NCBI GenBank assembly: GCA_012031035.1
Contig: JAAUUT010000008.1
Location: 27,401-91,400 of the forward strand
Direction: 5' to 3'
Origin: Candidatus Altimarinota bacterium
GTDB taxonomy: Bacteria > Cyanobacteriota > Cyanobacteriia > Cyanobacteriales > Microcystaceae
Length of the DNA stretch: 64,000 nucleotides
Below, one piece after another: positions 18,791 to 27,457 of this stretch; position 1 is the stretch's first letter; every line of letters begins with the position of its first letter. The notes beneath the pieces were generated by a model. It did not search any database, had not been told where the DNA came from, and worked only from the letters and a program-made list of their open reading frames with translations. Position numbers and translations under genes: made by a program.

Positions 18791-19811
18791 CTAGAAGAAT
18801 TTTGAGCTATTTTGCAGATATTGTTTGGGATTGACACCAAACTTTTTGCGAAATGCGATCGCAAAATAACTGCGACTCACAAAACCAACTCTTGAGGCCA
18901 CTTCTTCAACTTTCATTTCACCTGTTGCTAACAATTGTTGCGCTTGTTCGAGTCGATAGTCGTACAAGTATTTAAAAGCGGATGTCCCAAAAACTTGACG
19001 GAAACCGCGCTTTAATTTAAAGTCATTCAAACCAACTTGTCGTGCTAGTTCTACAAGGCTAGGTGGATTCTCCAAATGACTCAGTAATATTTCCTTAGCT
19101 TGATGAATTCTCTCAATCTCGCTTAAGCCTCTAGTAAAAAAGTTTTTTTTGATAAAACTTTTTATCTTGGAACTGTTGCAAATGCAGCGCTATCAAATCT
19201 ATCGCCCTACCTTCTAAATACATCTGCTTCATCAAGCCTTCATAGGGACAGTGTAAAATCTCATATAGTGCTTGCCGCATTTTCCGCATTGTTTTTCCTA
19301 TGTGATAGTAAGGTTGCGGTGTATCGATCGCTATGCCTTGACGTATTTCAACTGGAATCTGTTGTATGAGTTCTTCACTAAAACCTTGAAAGAATTGTTG
19401 CGGTTCAAATCCAATATAAATTCGTGAATATTTCTCTCCTGCTTGCCACCACTCAGTTTCTTTAACATCATAGTTGCATTCTGAATAATATCTACCCACT
19501 AATTCCTCGATTTCATCGGTTAAACCGTGACGATGGATTCTTACTTTTCCTGAAAGAAAAAAGCTTAAACCAAATTTATAATCATTATTAATATTTCTCT
19601 GCCAAACAAGATCGTCAGTCAACTCATACTCGTGTATCTCAATGTATAAACCATTTCGCAGTTCTAAGCATGAGCAATACTGATTACCGAAGTCTAGAAA
19701 ATATCCTTGAGAAATCGTTTCGAGATCGGTTGATTGGTCGAAAATATTACCTTTTTGTCGATTTTTTTCCCATAGTTCATCCCAATCTGTTTCGGTGAAA
19801 ATTTTTGTCAT
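18791..19811 (-). pseudogene. PchR-type AraC-family regulator, frameshifted in a poly-A run
   Basis: The ATG at 19811 opens a 226-residue sensor part (WDELWEKNRQKGN, LSFFLSGKVRIHRHG, EKYSRIYIGF) that stops at 19131. The next frame carries GLSEIERIHQAKEILLSHLE and the two AraC helix-turn-helix motifs (LVELARQVGLNDFKLKRGF and EVASRVGFVSRSYFAIAFRKKFG). Removing one A from the eight-A run near 19142-19149 joins them into 339 residues, the normal PchR length. PchR regulators bind a siderophore complex and activate receptor genes, and this one lies directly upstream of the receptor on the same strand. Confidence 0.85.
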
Positions 19812-20237
19812 AATTTATTAGTAATATTTTTCAATAAGTTTCGTGCTAATCATACAGTGTTGCTTCGGGATTTTACAAGTTGGTTTTGGTTTGCCGAAGT
19901 ACGAGCATTCTGAGAGCTTGCACTCTTCACATTAGCCGCAAGGAAATTGATTTCCTTGCTAATATATAAAGTCCATTAATGGAAGTTAAGAAAATAGTTC
20001 GGCAATTAACTAGCTATAAATAGCTTTTAGGCAAGGCTTCAATTACCGGATTTAATTTTTAATCTTCATAAATAAACTAAAATTATTACACAGTCGTCTT
20101 CAGAAGACTTTATATGTGAGGCAGCGATTTTAATCGAGGGGCGGACTATTGAGAATCAACCGTAAAACCCTGCCCATTCCTTGCTGGAGTCAGCCTTGCC
20201 CGTCTATCCTGGTAAAAGGAGTAAGTTAGGATTTGAC
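19812..20237. other. Divergent spacer with a 22-base perfect palindrome
   Basis: The region upstream of the AraC-type regulator and of the metallophosphoesterase remnant. GCAAGGAAAT-tg-ATTTCCTTGC at 19938-19959 is a perfect inverted repeat without a T tract, and GTCTTCAGAAGAC lies at about 20095. Either could be an operator. No gene is seen in the rest. Confidence 0.45.
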
Positions 20238-20429
20238 ATGAGCGATCGTTCGGAACGTTTAATCAAAATAGCGGTAGTTGACGACATTCACGATCGCTGG
20301 GAAGAAGATAATCTTGCTCTACAATCACTAGGAGTCGATTTAGCTTTATTTTTAGGAGATTTTTGCAATGAATTAGCAATTATTGGAATTAATTACGAAT
20401 TTACGACCCCCAAATCGCCCATTTGTTAG
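20238..20429 (+). pseudogene. Metallophosphoesterase (TIGR04168-like) N-terminal fragment
   Basis: MSDRSERLIKIAVVDDIHDR followed by WEEDNLALQSLGVDLALFLG and DFCNEL is the start of a cyanobacterial metallophosphoesterase. Intact members continue with a GNHD motif and about 200 more residues, which are absent. The first metal motif also reads DDIHD rather than the expected GDIHD. The frame ends 20 codons later in unrelated sequence. I read it as a remnant. Confidence 0.65.
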
Positions 20430-20509
20430 CTCGGTATACAAGCAAAAGCGCAACAACCAGCCAGCTTAACTTTTGAGATGGCGATGTATTAAATTATCAA
20501 TTTAATTTT

Positions 20510-21505
20510 ATGAAAAATTCCCTCTCGCTTATCTGGGAAATTCCTTTGGCAATTTTGTCATTTTTCTTTTATAAAGCCATGAAATTTTTCATCGGCAATC
20601 TTTATACTATCTATCTTGCTATTAATAAAAAAAATGCTTCTAGATGGCGCGTCTTATCCGCAGAAACACTAAAAACTCCCCTCAGTTTACCCGTGCTGAT
20701 GACGAAAGGGCCTCGTTGGAATACTCATGCTATTATTGGAACTCTCGGCCCTTTTTCAGTTAAAGATGCGATCGCGATCGATACGGAATCGGCAAATGCG
20801 TCTGCTCGTTCTTGGATTGCTGTAATTTATAGTTTTCCAGGTTATGAAACTATAACGAGTCTTGAATCGGAAAAACTTAATCCTACCGATCAATGGGCAT
20901 CTTTAAAATTAAAGCCAGGACAGTATAGTATTGGCTTAAGATATTATAATCGATTTGATAAAATTACTTTTCCTGCTATTAAAGTAGGCGATCGCGAATT
21001 AGTTGCAGCTACTCAAATTCCTTCAAATATCAATGATTTCTATCACAATTTAATTCAGAAAAAAAGTTGGTTTTATCTGGCACTGCATTACTATATTTTT
21101 ACGATTTTGAGATTGCGGAAATGGTTGCCAGAGTCTTTTGTTAGAAATGAGTATTTGCCAGTTGGTGCGCCCGATACAACCTTTTTTTACGGACATTTAT
21201 GGCGCGGACAATCGTTGCAAGTTGAAATCGAGCCATTATTAGTAAAGAATTACGACATTTACTTGACAGTATACGATCGCTCTAGTCTTCCTTTATTTTG
21301 GAGCCAGCTAGAACAAGAGAAATATCTGACGCAACCTATCGCAAATAACGGTTTTTATTTGATTCGGATGCGTCCCAAACCCGATTTAACAGACGAGTCC
21401 TTTAAAAAGTTGACAATTGAGTCAAACTTAAACGATGAAGATAGCTTAGTTCGATGCTTACAAATTTTAGGGAGCAATCGCGCGATCGCAACCTCAATTC
21501 CTTAA
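20510..21505 (+). CDS. DUF6208 family protein
   Basis: A 331-residue protein with an N-terminal hydrophobic segment (IPLAILSFFFYKAMKFFIGNLY) and then a soluble part: RWRVLSAETLKTPLSLPVLM, KGPRWNTHAIIGTLGPF, SWIAVIYSFPGYETI, GAPDTTFFYGHLWRGQSL. This pattern is that of a cyanobacterial family I recall as DUF6208, often next to secondary-metabolite or export genes. Function is unknown. It stands 240 bases before the secretion pair on the same strand and may be linked to it. Confidence 0.7.
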   Translation: MKNSLSLIWEIPLAILSFFFYKAMKFFIGNLYTIYLAINKKNASRWRVLSAETLKTPLSLPVLMTKGPRWNTHAIIGTLGPFSVKDAIAIDTESANASARSWIAVIYSFPGYETITSLESEKLNPTDQWASLKLKPGQYSIGLRYYNRFDKITFPAIKVGDRELVAATQIPSNINDFYHNLIQKKSWFYLALHYYIFTILRLRKWLPESFVRNEYLPVGAPDTTFFYGHLWRGQSLQVEIEPLLVKNYDIYLTVYDRSSLPLFWSQLEQEKYLTQPIANNGFYLIRMRPKPDLTDESFKKLTIESNLNDEDSLVRCLQILGSNRAIATSIP

Positions 21506-21744
21506 CTTTTTCCTGGTAAGCTGTTACATCAAAATTATTTTAGGATTCATAAACGATATCTTTTGCCTATTCCCTATTCTCTAATTCCCAAAACTCCACC
21601 TCATCTATTTGAGAGATGCCATACATATTACGAAAGATAAATTCTTTACAAAATCTGAATAATTACTAGTGATTCGGGTATATATAAAGAAGAATTTGCG
21701 ATCGCAAATGGAAAAAGGCAAGGGTGCGATAAATTAGTAAGGTT

Positions 21745-24700
21745 ATGAATTATACAGCTACGGAATTTCAAGAATTTATAGCTTCAGTAGCGCCATTCGA
21801 CAAACTTCCAGACGAAGTTTTGATAGACCTGGCACAAAAAATCGAGCCGTGGCGCTACCGCATGGGTCAAATAGTCCTGATGCAGAAGAAAATGCTGCCT
21901 CATGTTGCAATTTTGTATGAAGGCAAAGCGCGTTTACTTAGTTACGATCCTCGCACCCAAATGCCCGTTACCCTCAAATTACTAGAATCCGGTTCTATAT
22001 TAGGCTGGGTTAATTTAGTTAGGGGAGTTGCTTGCGAAACGGTAATTTCTTCAACAGAAGCTATCTGTCTAACCCTCAAAAACAGCGATTTCACTAGATT
22101 GATAGAAGAGTATCCGCAGTTTGGCGAAGCTTTTCGCGGCAAAGCTGCAATTCTAGAAGTATTTGAGCTTTTAGGCTACCAACTAGCACAACAGGCACAA
22201 GGAGAAGTCAACCTCAAAGAATTGACGACTAAAATGATGAGCGATGTAGAAGTTCGCTACCTTGCTCCTGGTAAGTTGTCGAGTACCGACCTAACCTCGC
22301 TACAAGCGTCACGCAGAATATGGTTAGCAAGCGGTGCAAACATTGCCAATTGTGAAATTGGCGCTCGTCTCGACCTTTCTTCGCCTCAAACAATCGAGGT
22401 AATTGGAAATTCACAAGCGCGATTGCTCGGATTTACAGAAGAACGGTTAAACAGCAATTTACAATTAACTATCGAGCCAACAAGTTCTGTTTCCACGCCA
22501 GTCGAATCAACACTCGAATCGCTACCCGATACCCAACCAACGGCGATTCCTTATGCAGAAGCTGAATTGCTAGAGGAAGAACGCAAAGTCGAGGTACAAT
22601 CTGCCGAAGTAACGACCGAGAAAAAGTACCCTCACGTTTCGGGAAAAACGCCTCTAGAAGCGGGAGTTGCTTGCTTCCAAATGCTCAGTCAGTATTTTGG
22701 AATGCCTTTTCGCAAGGAAGTCATCCGCCGTATCGTCAGCGATCAATTAGTGCGTAGCGACAATCTTTCGTTGCCGTTGTGCGGCGCGATCGCGGAATTA
22801 ATGGGACTCAACGCGCAACTTGTCAAGATTCCTGCCAAATCTTTTACCAATCTTAATGCTCCCGTATTGGTACGCTGGCAAGATAGTTTAGCGATTCTCT
22901 ACGAAATTAGCGATCGCTACATGGTCATCGGCGTACCCGAAATTGGCATTCTGCGCCGACAAAGTGCCGATTTCCTCGAAAGTTGGGGTGTAGAAGGCGA
23001 AGTGCTGCTGCTGCAAAAGACCAAAGAAACTCCCCAAGAACGCTTTGGTTTGCGCTGGTTTCTCCCTGCTTTGACTCGCTATCGTCGAGTGCTGATCGAA
23101 GTCTTTGTTGCTTCTTTCTTCGTGCAGCTATTTGGATTGGCGAATCCCTTGATGGTTCAGGTCATTATCGACAAGGTAATCGTCCAAAATAGCGTCGATA
23201 CGCTGCAAGTTTTGGGAATATTCCTAGTTGTTATCGCGATTTTTGAAGCCGTTCTCACTACTTTGAGAACTTATCTGTTTGTCGATACGACCAACCGCAT
23301 CGACATGAGTTTGGGTTCTGAAATTATCGATCACTTGCTGCGTCTGCCATTGCGATACTTTGAACGCCGACCCGTTGGGGAAATCTCCACTCGCGTCAAC
23401 GAACTCGAAAATATCCGACAGTTTCTGACTGGAACTGCCCTAACGGTAGTTTTGGATGCTGTTTTTTCTGTCGTCTATATCATCGCGATGGTCATTTATA
23501 GCCCCATCCTGACAGCGGTAGCGTTGGGAATTGTGCCTGTATTTGTCGCTTTAACTATCTTTTTCTCTCCCATTATTCGCCGACAACTGCGCGTCAAAGC
23601 AGAACGTAATGCCCAAACCCAATCGTATTTAGTCGAGGTGATGACGGGGATTCAAACGGTTAAAGCGCAGAATATCGAATTGCGATCGCGCTGGCAATGG
23701 CAAGAAAAATATGCCAACTACGTTTCCGCCGGATTCCAAACCGTAATTACCTCAACCTTTGCTAGTTCGATGAGTAACTTCCTCAACAAACTATCGGGAT
23801 TGTTGGTACTGTGGGTTGGCGCTTACTTAGTCTTGCAACAAGAACTTACTTTAGGTCAGTTAATTGCCTTCCGCATCATCGCTAGCTATGTAACTTCGCC
23901 GATTTTACGCCTCGCTCAAATTTGGCAGAATTTCCAAGAAACAGCCCTATCCTTGGAAAGATTGGCAGATATCGTCGATTCGCCTCAAGAAGCCGAACAA
24001 GACAGACAAAATATTCCCATGCCTTTAATTAAAGGGGCAGTCAAATACGAAAATATCTCCTTCCGCTTCAAAAGTCACGGCCCATTGCAACTTTATAACG
24101 TCAATTTAGAGTTTCAACCAGGAACCTTTGTGGCGATCGTCGGACAAAGCGGCGCGGGAAAAAGTACCGTTACCAAACTAGTTTCCCGATTATACGAACC
24201 CGAATCGGGACGCATTCTCATTGATGGCTACGATATTAACAAAGTAGAACTTTATTCGCTACGCCGTCAAATTGGGGTAGTTCCCCAAGATACCCTGCTT
24301 TTTGATGGCACGGTACAAGATAATATTGCCCTCACCAATCCCGATGCAACCACTGAGGATGTTATTGAAGCAGCTAAAGTCGCTGCCGCTCACGAATTTA
24401 TTATGCAACTTCCCAATGGCTACAATACCAGAGTTGGGGAACGAGGCTCGGCACTATCGGGGGGACAGCGACAGCGTATCGCGATCGCCCGAACCGTAAT
24501 GCAACAACCGCGCATTCTCGTCCTCGACGAAGCAACAAGCGCCCTCGACTATGCCACCGAACAACAACTGTGTATCAATCTCATCGATGCCTTTCACGAC
24601 CGAACGGTCTTTTTCATCACCCACCGTCTCGGCTCAATTAAAAATTCCGATGTTATCGTAATGATGGATGCAGGTTCAGTAGTAGAACAAGGATCTCACG

Positions 24701-24762
24701 AAGAGTTGATGGCGCTCAAAGGACGCTATTACTACCTTTATAACCAACAAGAAAAATCGTAA
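21745..24762 (+). CDS. Type I secretion ABC transporter with cNMP-binding and C39-like domains
   Basis: A 1005-residue HlyB/PCAT-like exporter. Residues 1-160 resemble a cyclic-nucleotide-binding domain (AILYEGKARLLSYDPRTQM, GSILGWVNLV). A proline/glutamate linker follows. Residues 295-425 are a C39-like domain in which the catalytic Cys is Ala306 (PLEAGVAC) and the catalytic His is Arg377 (VLVRWQ), so it should not cleave leader peptides. Six membrane helices span about 455-720. The NBD has Walker A with Lys806, signature LSGGQ at 904-908 and Walker B Asp928-Glu929. It is followed 37 bases later by the adaptor gene, so the two form an operon. No substrate or TolC gene is in the window. Confidence 0.92.
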   Translation: MNYTATEFQEFIASVAPFDKLPDEVLIDLAQKIEPWRYRMGQIVLMQKKMLPHVAILYEGKARLLSYDPRTQMPVTLKLLESGSILGWVNLVRGVACETVISSTEAICLTLKNSDFTRLIEEYPQFGEAFRGKAAILEVFELLGYQLAQQAQGEVNLKELTTKMMSDVEVRYLAPGKLSSTDLTSLQASRRIWLASGANIANCEIGARLDLSSPQTIEVIGNSQARLLGFTEERLNSNLQLTIEPTSSVSTPVESTLESLPDTQPTAIPYAEAELLEEERKVEVQSAEVTTEKKYPHVSGKTPLEAGVACFQMLSQYFGMPFRKEVIRRIVSDQLVRSDNLSLPLCGAIAELMGLNAQLVKIPAKSFTNLNAPVLVRWQDSLAILYEISDRYMVIGVPEIGILRRQSADFLESWGVEGEVLLLQKTKETPQERFGLRWFLPALTRYRRVLIEVFVASFFVQLFGLANPLMVQVIIDKVIVQNSVDTLQVLGIFLVVIAIFEAVLTTLRTYLFVDTTNRIDMSLGSEIIDHLLRLPLRYFERRPVGEISTRVNELENIRQFLTGTALTVVLDAVFSVVYIIAMVIYSPILTAVALGIVPVFVALTIFFSPIIRRQLRVKAERNAQTQSYLVEVMTGIQTVKAQNIELRSRWQWQEKYANYVSAGFQTVITSTFASSMSNFLNKLSGLLVLWVGAYLVLQQELTLGQLIAFRIIASYVTSPILRLAQIWQNFQETALSLERLADIVDSPQEAEQDRQNIPMPLIKGAVKYENISFRFKSHGPLQLYNVNLEFQPGTFVAIVGQSGAGKSTVTKLVSRLYEPESGRILIDGYDINKVELYSLRRQIGVVPQDTLLFDGTVQDNIALTNPDATTEDVIEAAKVAAAHEFIMQLPNGYNTRVGERGSALSGGQRQRIAIARTVMQQPRILVLDEATSALDYATEQQLCINLIDAFHDRTVFFITHRLGSIKNSDVIVMMDAGSVVEQGSHEELMALKGRYYYLYNQQEKS

Positions 24763-24799
24763 TGAATTCTCAATAAAAAACGATACGTAACATACGGCA

Positions 24800-26998
24800 A
24801 TGATAAATTTAGTTAATGGCAATCAGGGAAATAGCGATCGCGAAGAGAAAATTCGCATTCTAGTCGTAGACGATCAGCGCATGATTCGAGAAGGGTTAAA
24901 AACCTTACTCGATTCGGAAGAAGATTTAGAAGTAGTAGGAACGTCAGCAGACGGAGAAACGGCGATCGAACAGGTAGATCTGCTGCGTCCCGATATCGTT
25001 CTCATCGATATGGAAATGCCGGGACTTGACGGCGTAACCACCACCAAGACGATTTGTGAGAAATACGAAGATATTAAAGTTTTGGTGCTGAGCAGTTACG
25101 ATAACAACGACTATATCGTGCAATCGCTCGATGCAGGGGCAAAAGGCTATCTGCTCAAAGGAACGCCCGCTCACGAACTCAGAGAAGCCATTCGCTCGAT
25201 TTATAAAGGTTACGTTCATATCGGGCCGGGACTGTTTGAAAAAATTATTCCCAAAACCAAAGCAGAAGTTGGCGGCGCGATCGTCAAACAAGCCCCCACA
25301 CAAATAAAAAGCAAAATTGTCGAACCATCGGGGTTGAGTAACGGCGCAGCCAAATCAGGGGCACTCGCAACTAGCCCTCAAGAACCTCTCATCGCCCCTT
25401 TTGAACAAACCGTCATTCTGAAACAGTCGCCCATGTGGTCGCGGGCGATCGTTTGGTCGATTATCGGCGTAACGCTCTTTGGGATTATCTGGGCGGCGTT
25501 TGCCAAGATAGAACAAGTCGTTCCCGCCCAAGGCGAACTGAAGCCCCAAGGAAAAGTCAAAGAAATTCAAGCGCCCGTTAATGGAGTCGTCAAAGAGGTT
25601 TTTGTCGAAGATGGCGATCGCGTCGAAAAAGGGCAAGTATTAGCAACGCTAGATTCGACAGCATCAGCAGCAGAATTAAAATCTTATCAAAAGATTCGTC
25701 AGTCTCTTTTGCAAGAAAATCAGTTTTATAAGACGTTGATGGATCGCAGCATCGATGAATATGAGGTAGAAAACGCGATCGCGCGTCTTAATATCCCCAG
25801 ACAAGTAGCCGCCCTAGCCCGAAATCGAGCCGAACTCGTAGCGGAAAACCAACTATTTCAAGCGCAGTTGTCAGGAGGCTCGACAGCTAGACTCAGTGCA
25901 GCGCAGCGCGATCGCTTGCAAACTGCTCAAGAAGAATCCCAATCCCGCGCGGCAACGGCAAGATTGGAGATGGAACAACTCGGCAAACAACTGACACAAA
26001 ATCAAGTTCAGTTAGCTGATGCGAGAAAGCAACTTATCGACGATCGCAGAACCCTCGAAGAAATCAATCAAAGAAATAAAAAAGCGATCGCCCAAGCGGA
26101 AGAAAGCTTGAAGATCGAAGAGGGAATTTTCAGAGATGTCGAACCTTTACGCGAAGAGGGCGCGCTCGCTAAACTGCAACTAGAGCGACAGCGACAATCG
26201 ATTAACGATCGCCGTGCCGAGTTAATCAAGCAAAGAGCCGACGGAACGATTGAATACAATAGGCAACAGCAACAAGTACAAACCCGTCGCGCCGAAATAG
26301 ACAGATTCCTTGAAGAAGAAAAACGTCTCAAGTTGGCGATCGCTCAAGCAAGAGAAAAGTTAAATAATACCGTTGCCCTCTCTAGCAAAGAAGTGCGCGA
26401 TCGCGTTGCTGAAAATGAGAAACGCATTGCTGACATTGACTCTCAGCTTACCAAATCCATTGTAGACAACGAAAATCGAATCTCCGAACTCGATTCTCAA
26501 ATTAGTCGCGCCCAAGTAACTTTAAAATATCAAGAATTGCGAGCGCCCGTTACTGGAACAGTATTCGATCTCAAAGCTGGGGCAGGCTACGTTACGCCGC
26601 CAACTCAAACCGAGCCTTTGCTTAAAATCGTTCCAGAAGATGTCTTAGTCGCGAAAGTTGATGTCAACGATGCAGATATCGGCTTCGTGCGGGAAGGAAT
26701 GAAAGCAGATGTGAGAATTAATACTTTCTCATTTAGCGAGTTTGGCGACATCAAAGGCGAAGTTATTTCTATTGGTTCGGATGCCTTACCCCCAGATGAG
26801 ATACACCGCACTTATCGCTTCCCCGTGCGAATTAAGTTAGACCAGCAACAATTGAATGCTAGCGGACGAAATCCCCTACCCTTGCAATCGGGGATGGGCG
26901 TGACTGCTAACATTAAAGTCAACGAAGATCGCACGGTTTTGAGTTTATTTACCGAACTGTTCGTCAAGAAAGTAGAACCGCTTAAAGAAGTTCGTTAA
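24800..26998 (+). CDS. Receiver-domain/HlyD fusion membrane adaptor
   Basis: A 732-residue protein joining two families. Residues 18-125 are a NarL-type receiver with the acidic pair Asp24-Asp25, phospho-acceptor Asp70 (VLIDMEMPG), Ser98 and Lys120, followed by the linker KGYVHIGPGLFEK seen in NarL regulators. In place of a helix-turn-helix come about 60 linker residues, one membrane helix at 216-235, then HlyD: a lipoyl-type half (VNGVVKEVFVEDGDRVEKGQ), long coiled coils at about 300-590 and a beta-barrel end (LRAPVTGTVFDLKAG). The receiver would lie in the cytoplasm and the adaptor in the periplasm. It is operonic with the ABC gene and followed by a hairpin. Confidence 0.92.
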   Translation: MINLVNGNQGNSDREEKIRILVVDDQRMIREGLKTLLDSEEDLEVVGTSADGETAIEQVDLLRPDIVLIDMEMPGLDGVTTTKTICEKYEDIKVLVLSSYDNNDYIVQSLDAGAKGYLLKGTPAHELREAIRSIYKGYVHIGPGLFEKIIPKTKAEVGGAIVKQAPTQIKSKIVEPSGLSNGAAKSGALATSPQEPLIAPFEQTVILKQSPMWSRAIVWSIIGVTLFGIIWAAFAKIEQVVPAQGELKPQGKVKEIQAPVNGVVKEVFVEDGDRVEKGQVLATLDSTASAAELKSYQKIRQSLLQENQFYKTLMDRSIDEYEVENAIARLNIPRQVAALARNRAELVAENQLFQAQLSGGSTARLSAAQRDRLQTAQEESQSRAATARLEMEQLGKQLTQNQVQLADARKQLIDDRRTLEEINQRNKKAIAQAEESLKIEEGIFRDVEPLREEGALAKLQLERQRQSINDRRAELIKQRADGTIEYNRQQQQVQTRRAEIDRFLEEEKRLKLAIAQAREKLNNTVALSSKEVRDRVAENEKRIADIDSQLTKSIVDNENRISELDSQISRAQVTLKYQELRAPVTGTVFDLKAGAGYVTPPTQTEPLLKIVPEDVLVAKVDVNDADIGFVREGMKADVRINTFSFSEFGDIKGEVISIGSDALPPDEIHRTYRFPVRIKLDQQQLNASGRNPLPLQSGMGVTANIKVNEDRTVLSLFTELFVKKVEPLKEVR

Positions 26999-27002
26999 CA
27001 AC

Positions 27003-27030
27003 AAAGGTACAAGGATTTCCTTGTGCCTTT
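27003..27030 (+). terminator. Terminator-like hairpin after the secretion operon
   Basis: AAAGGTACAAGGA-tt-TCCTTGTGCCTTT forms a 13-pair stem with one G-T pair. The T tract after it is weak (ATTGATTT). Confidence 0.6.
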
Positions 27031-27080
27031 ATTGATTTGAACTCAATCGCTTTGGAATTGTCAGTCAATTCTAAAAAAGA

Positions 27081-27110
27081 TTGTATGGCGATCTATTTTC
27101 ATGGTATTAT
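27081..27110 (+). promoter_or_regulatory. Probable sigma70 promoter of tRNA-Val
   Basis: TTGTAT at 27081 and TATTAT at 27105 are spaced by 18 bases, and the tRNA begins 13 bases after the -10 element. Confidence 0.5.
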
Positions 27111-27122
27111 GGGAGTCTGTGC

Positions 27123-27196
27123 GGACGTATAGCTCAGTTGGTTAGAGTACGTCGTTGACATCGACGGGGTCACTGGTTCGAGTCCAGTTACGTCCA
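27123..27196 (+). tRNA. tRNA-Val (GAC anticodon)
   Basis: The acceptor stem pairs GGACGTA with TACGTCC. The D arm is GCTC...GAGT, the anticodon stem CGTCG/CGACG encloses TTGACAT, giving anticodon GAC for valine, and the T arm ACTGG-TTCGAGT-CCAGT is perfect. It is 74 bases long with discriminator A, and the CCA end is not encoded. It lies alone between the secretion operon and the SLH gene. Confidence 0.96.
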
Positions 27197-27457
27197 TTTC
27201 GGCTTATTAATCTGTTTAGCAAAACTTTCTTAGATTAAATTATATCTATAAAAATTAGACAAGTTAGGCGTTTAAACCCCTATTGATAAATAGGACAGGC
27301 AATTAATTTTGCCCGCCCTAGAGCAGCTTTCTTTATATTTGAACTGGGAACCGTTTATTTAAGGTTAAGCTGTTCCACATCTAGATTTCCTATTAATGAG
27401 TGAAGAAAGACTTCTTAAAACTCTCTCCCAGTCTCCCAGTCCAACTTTTATGGTAGC

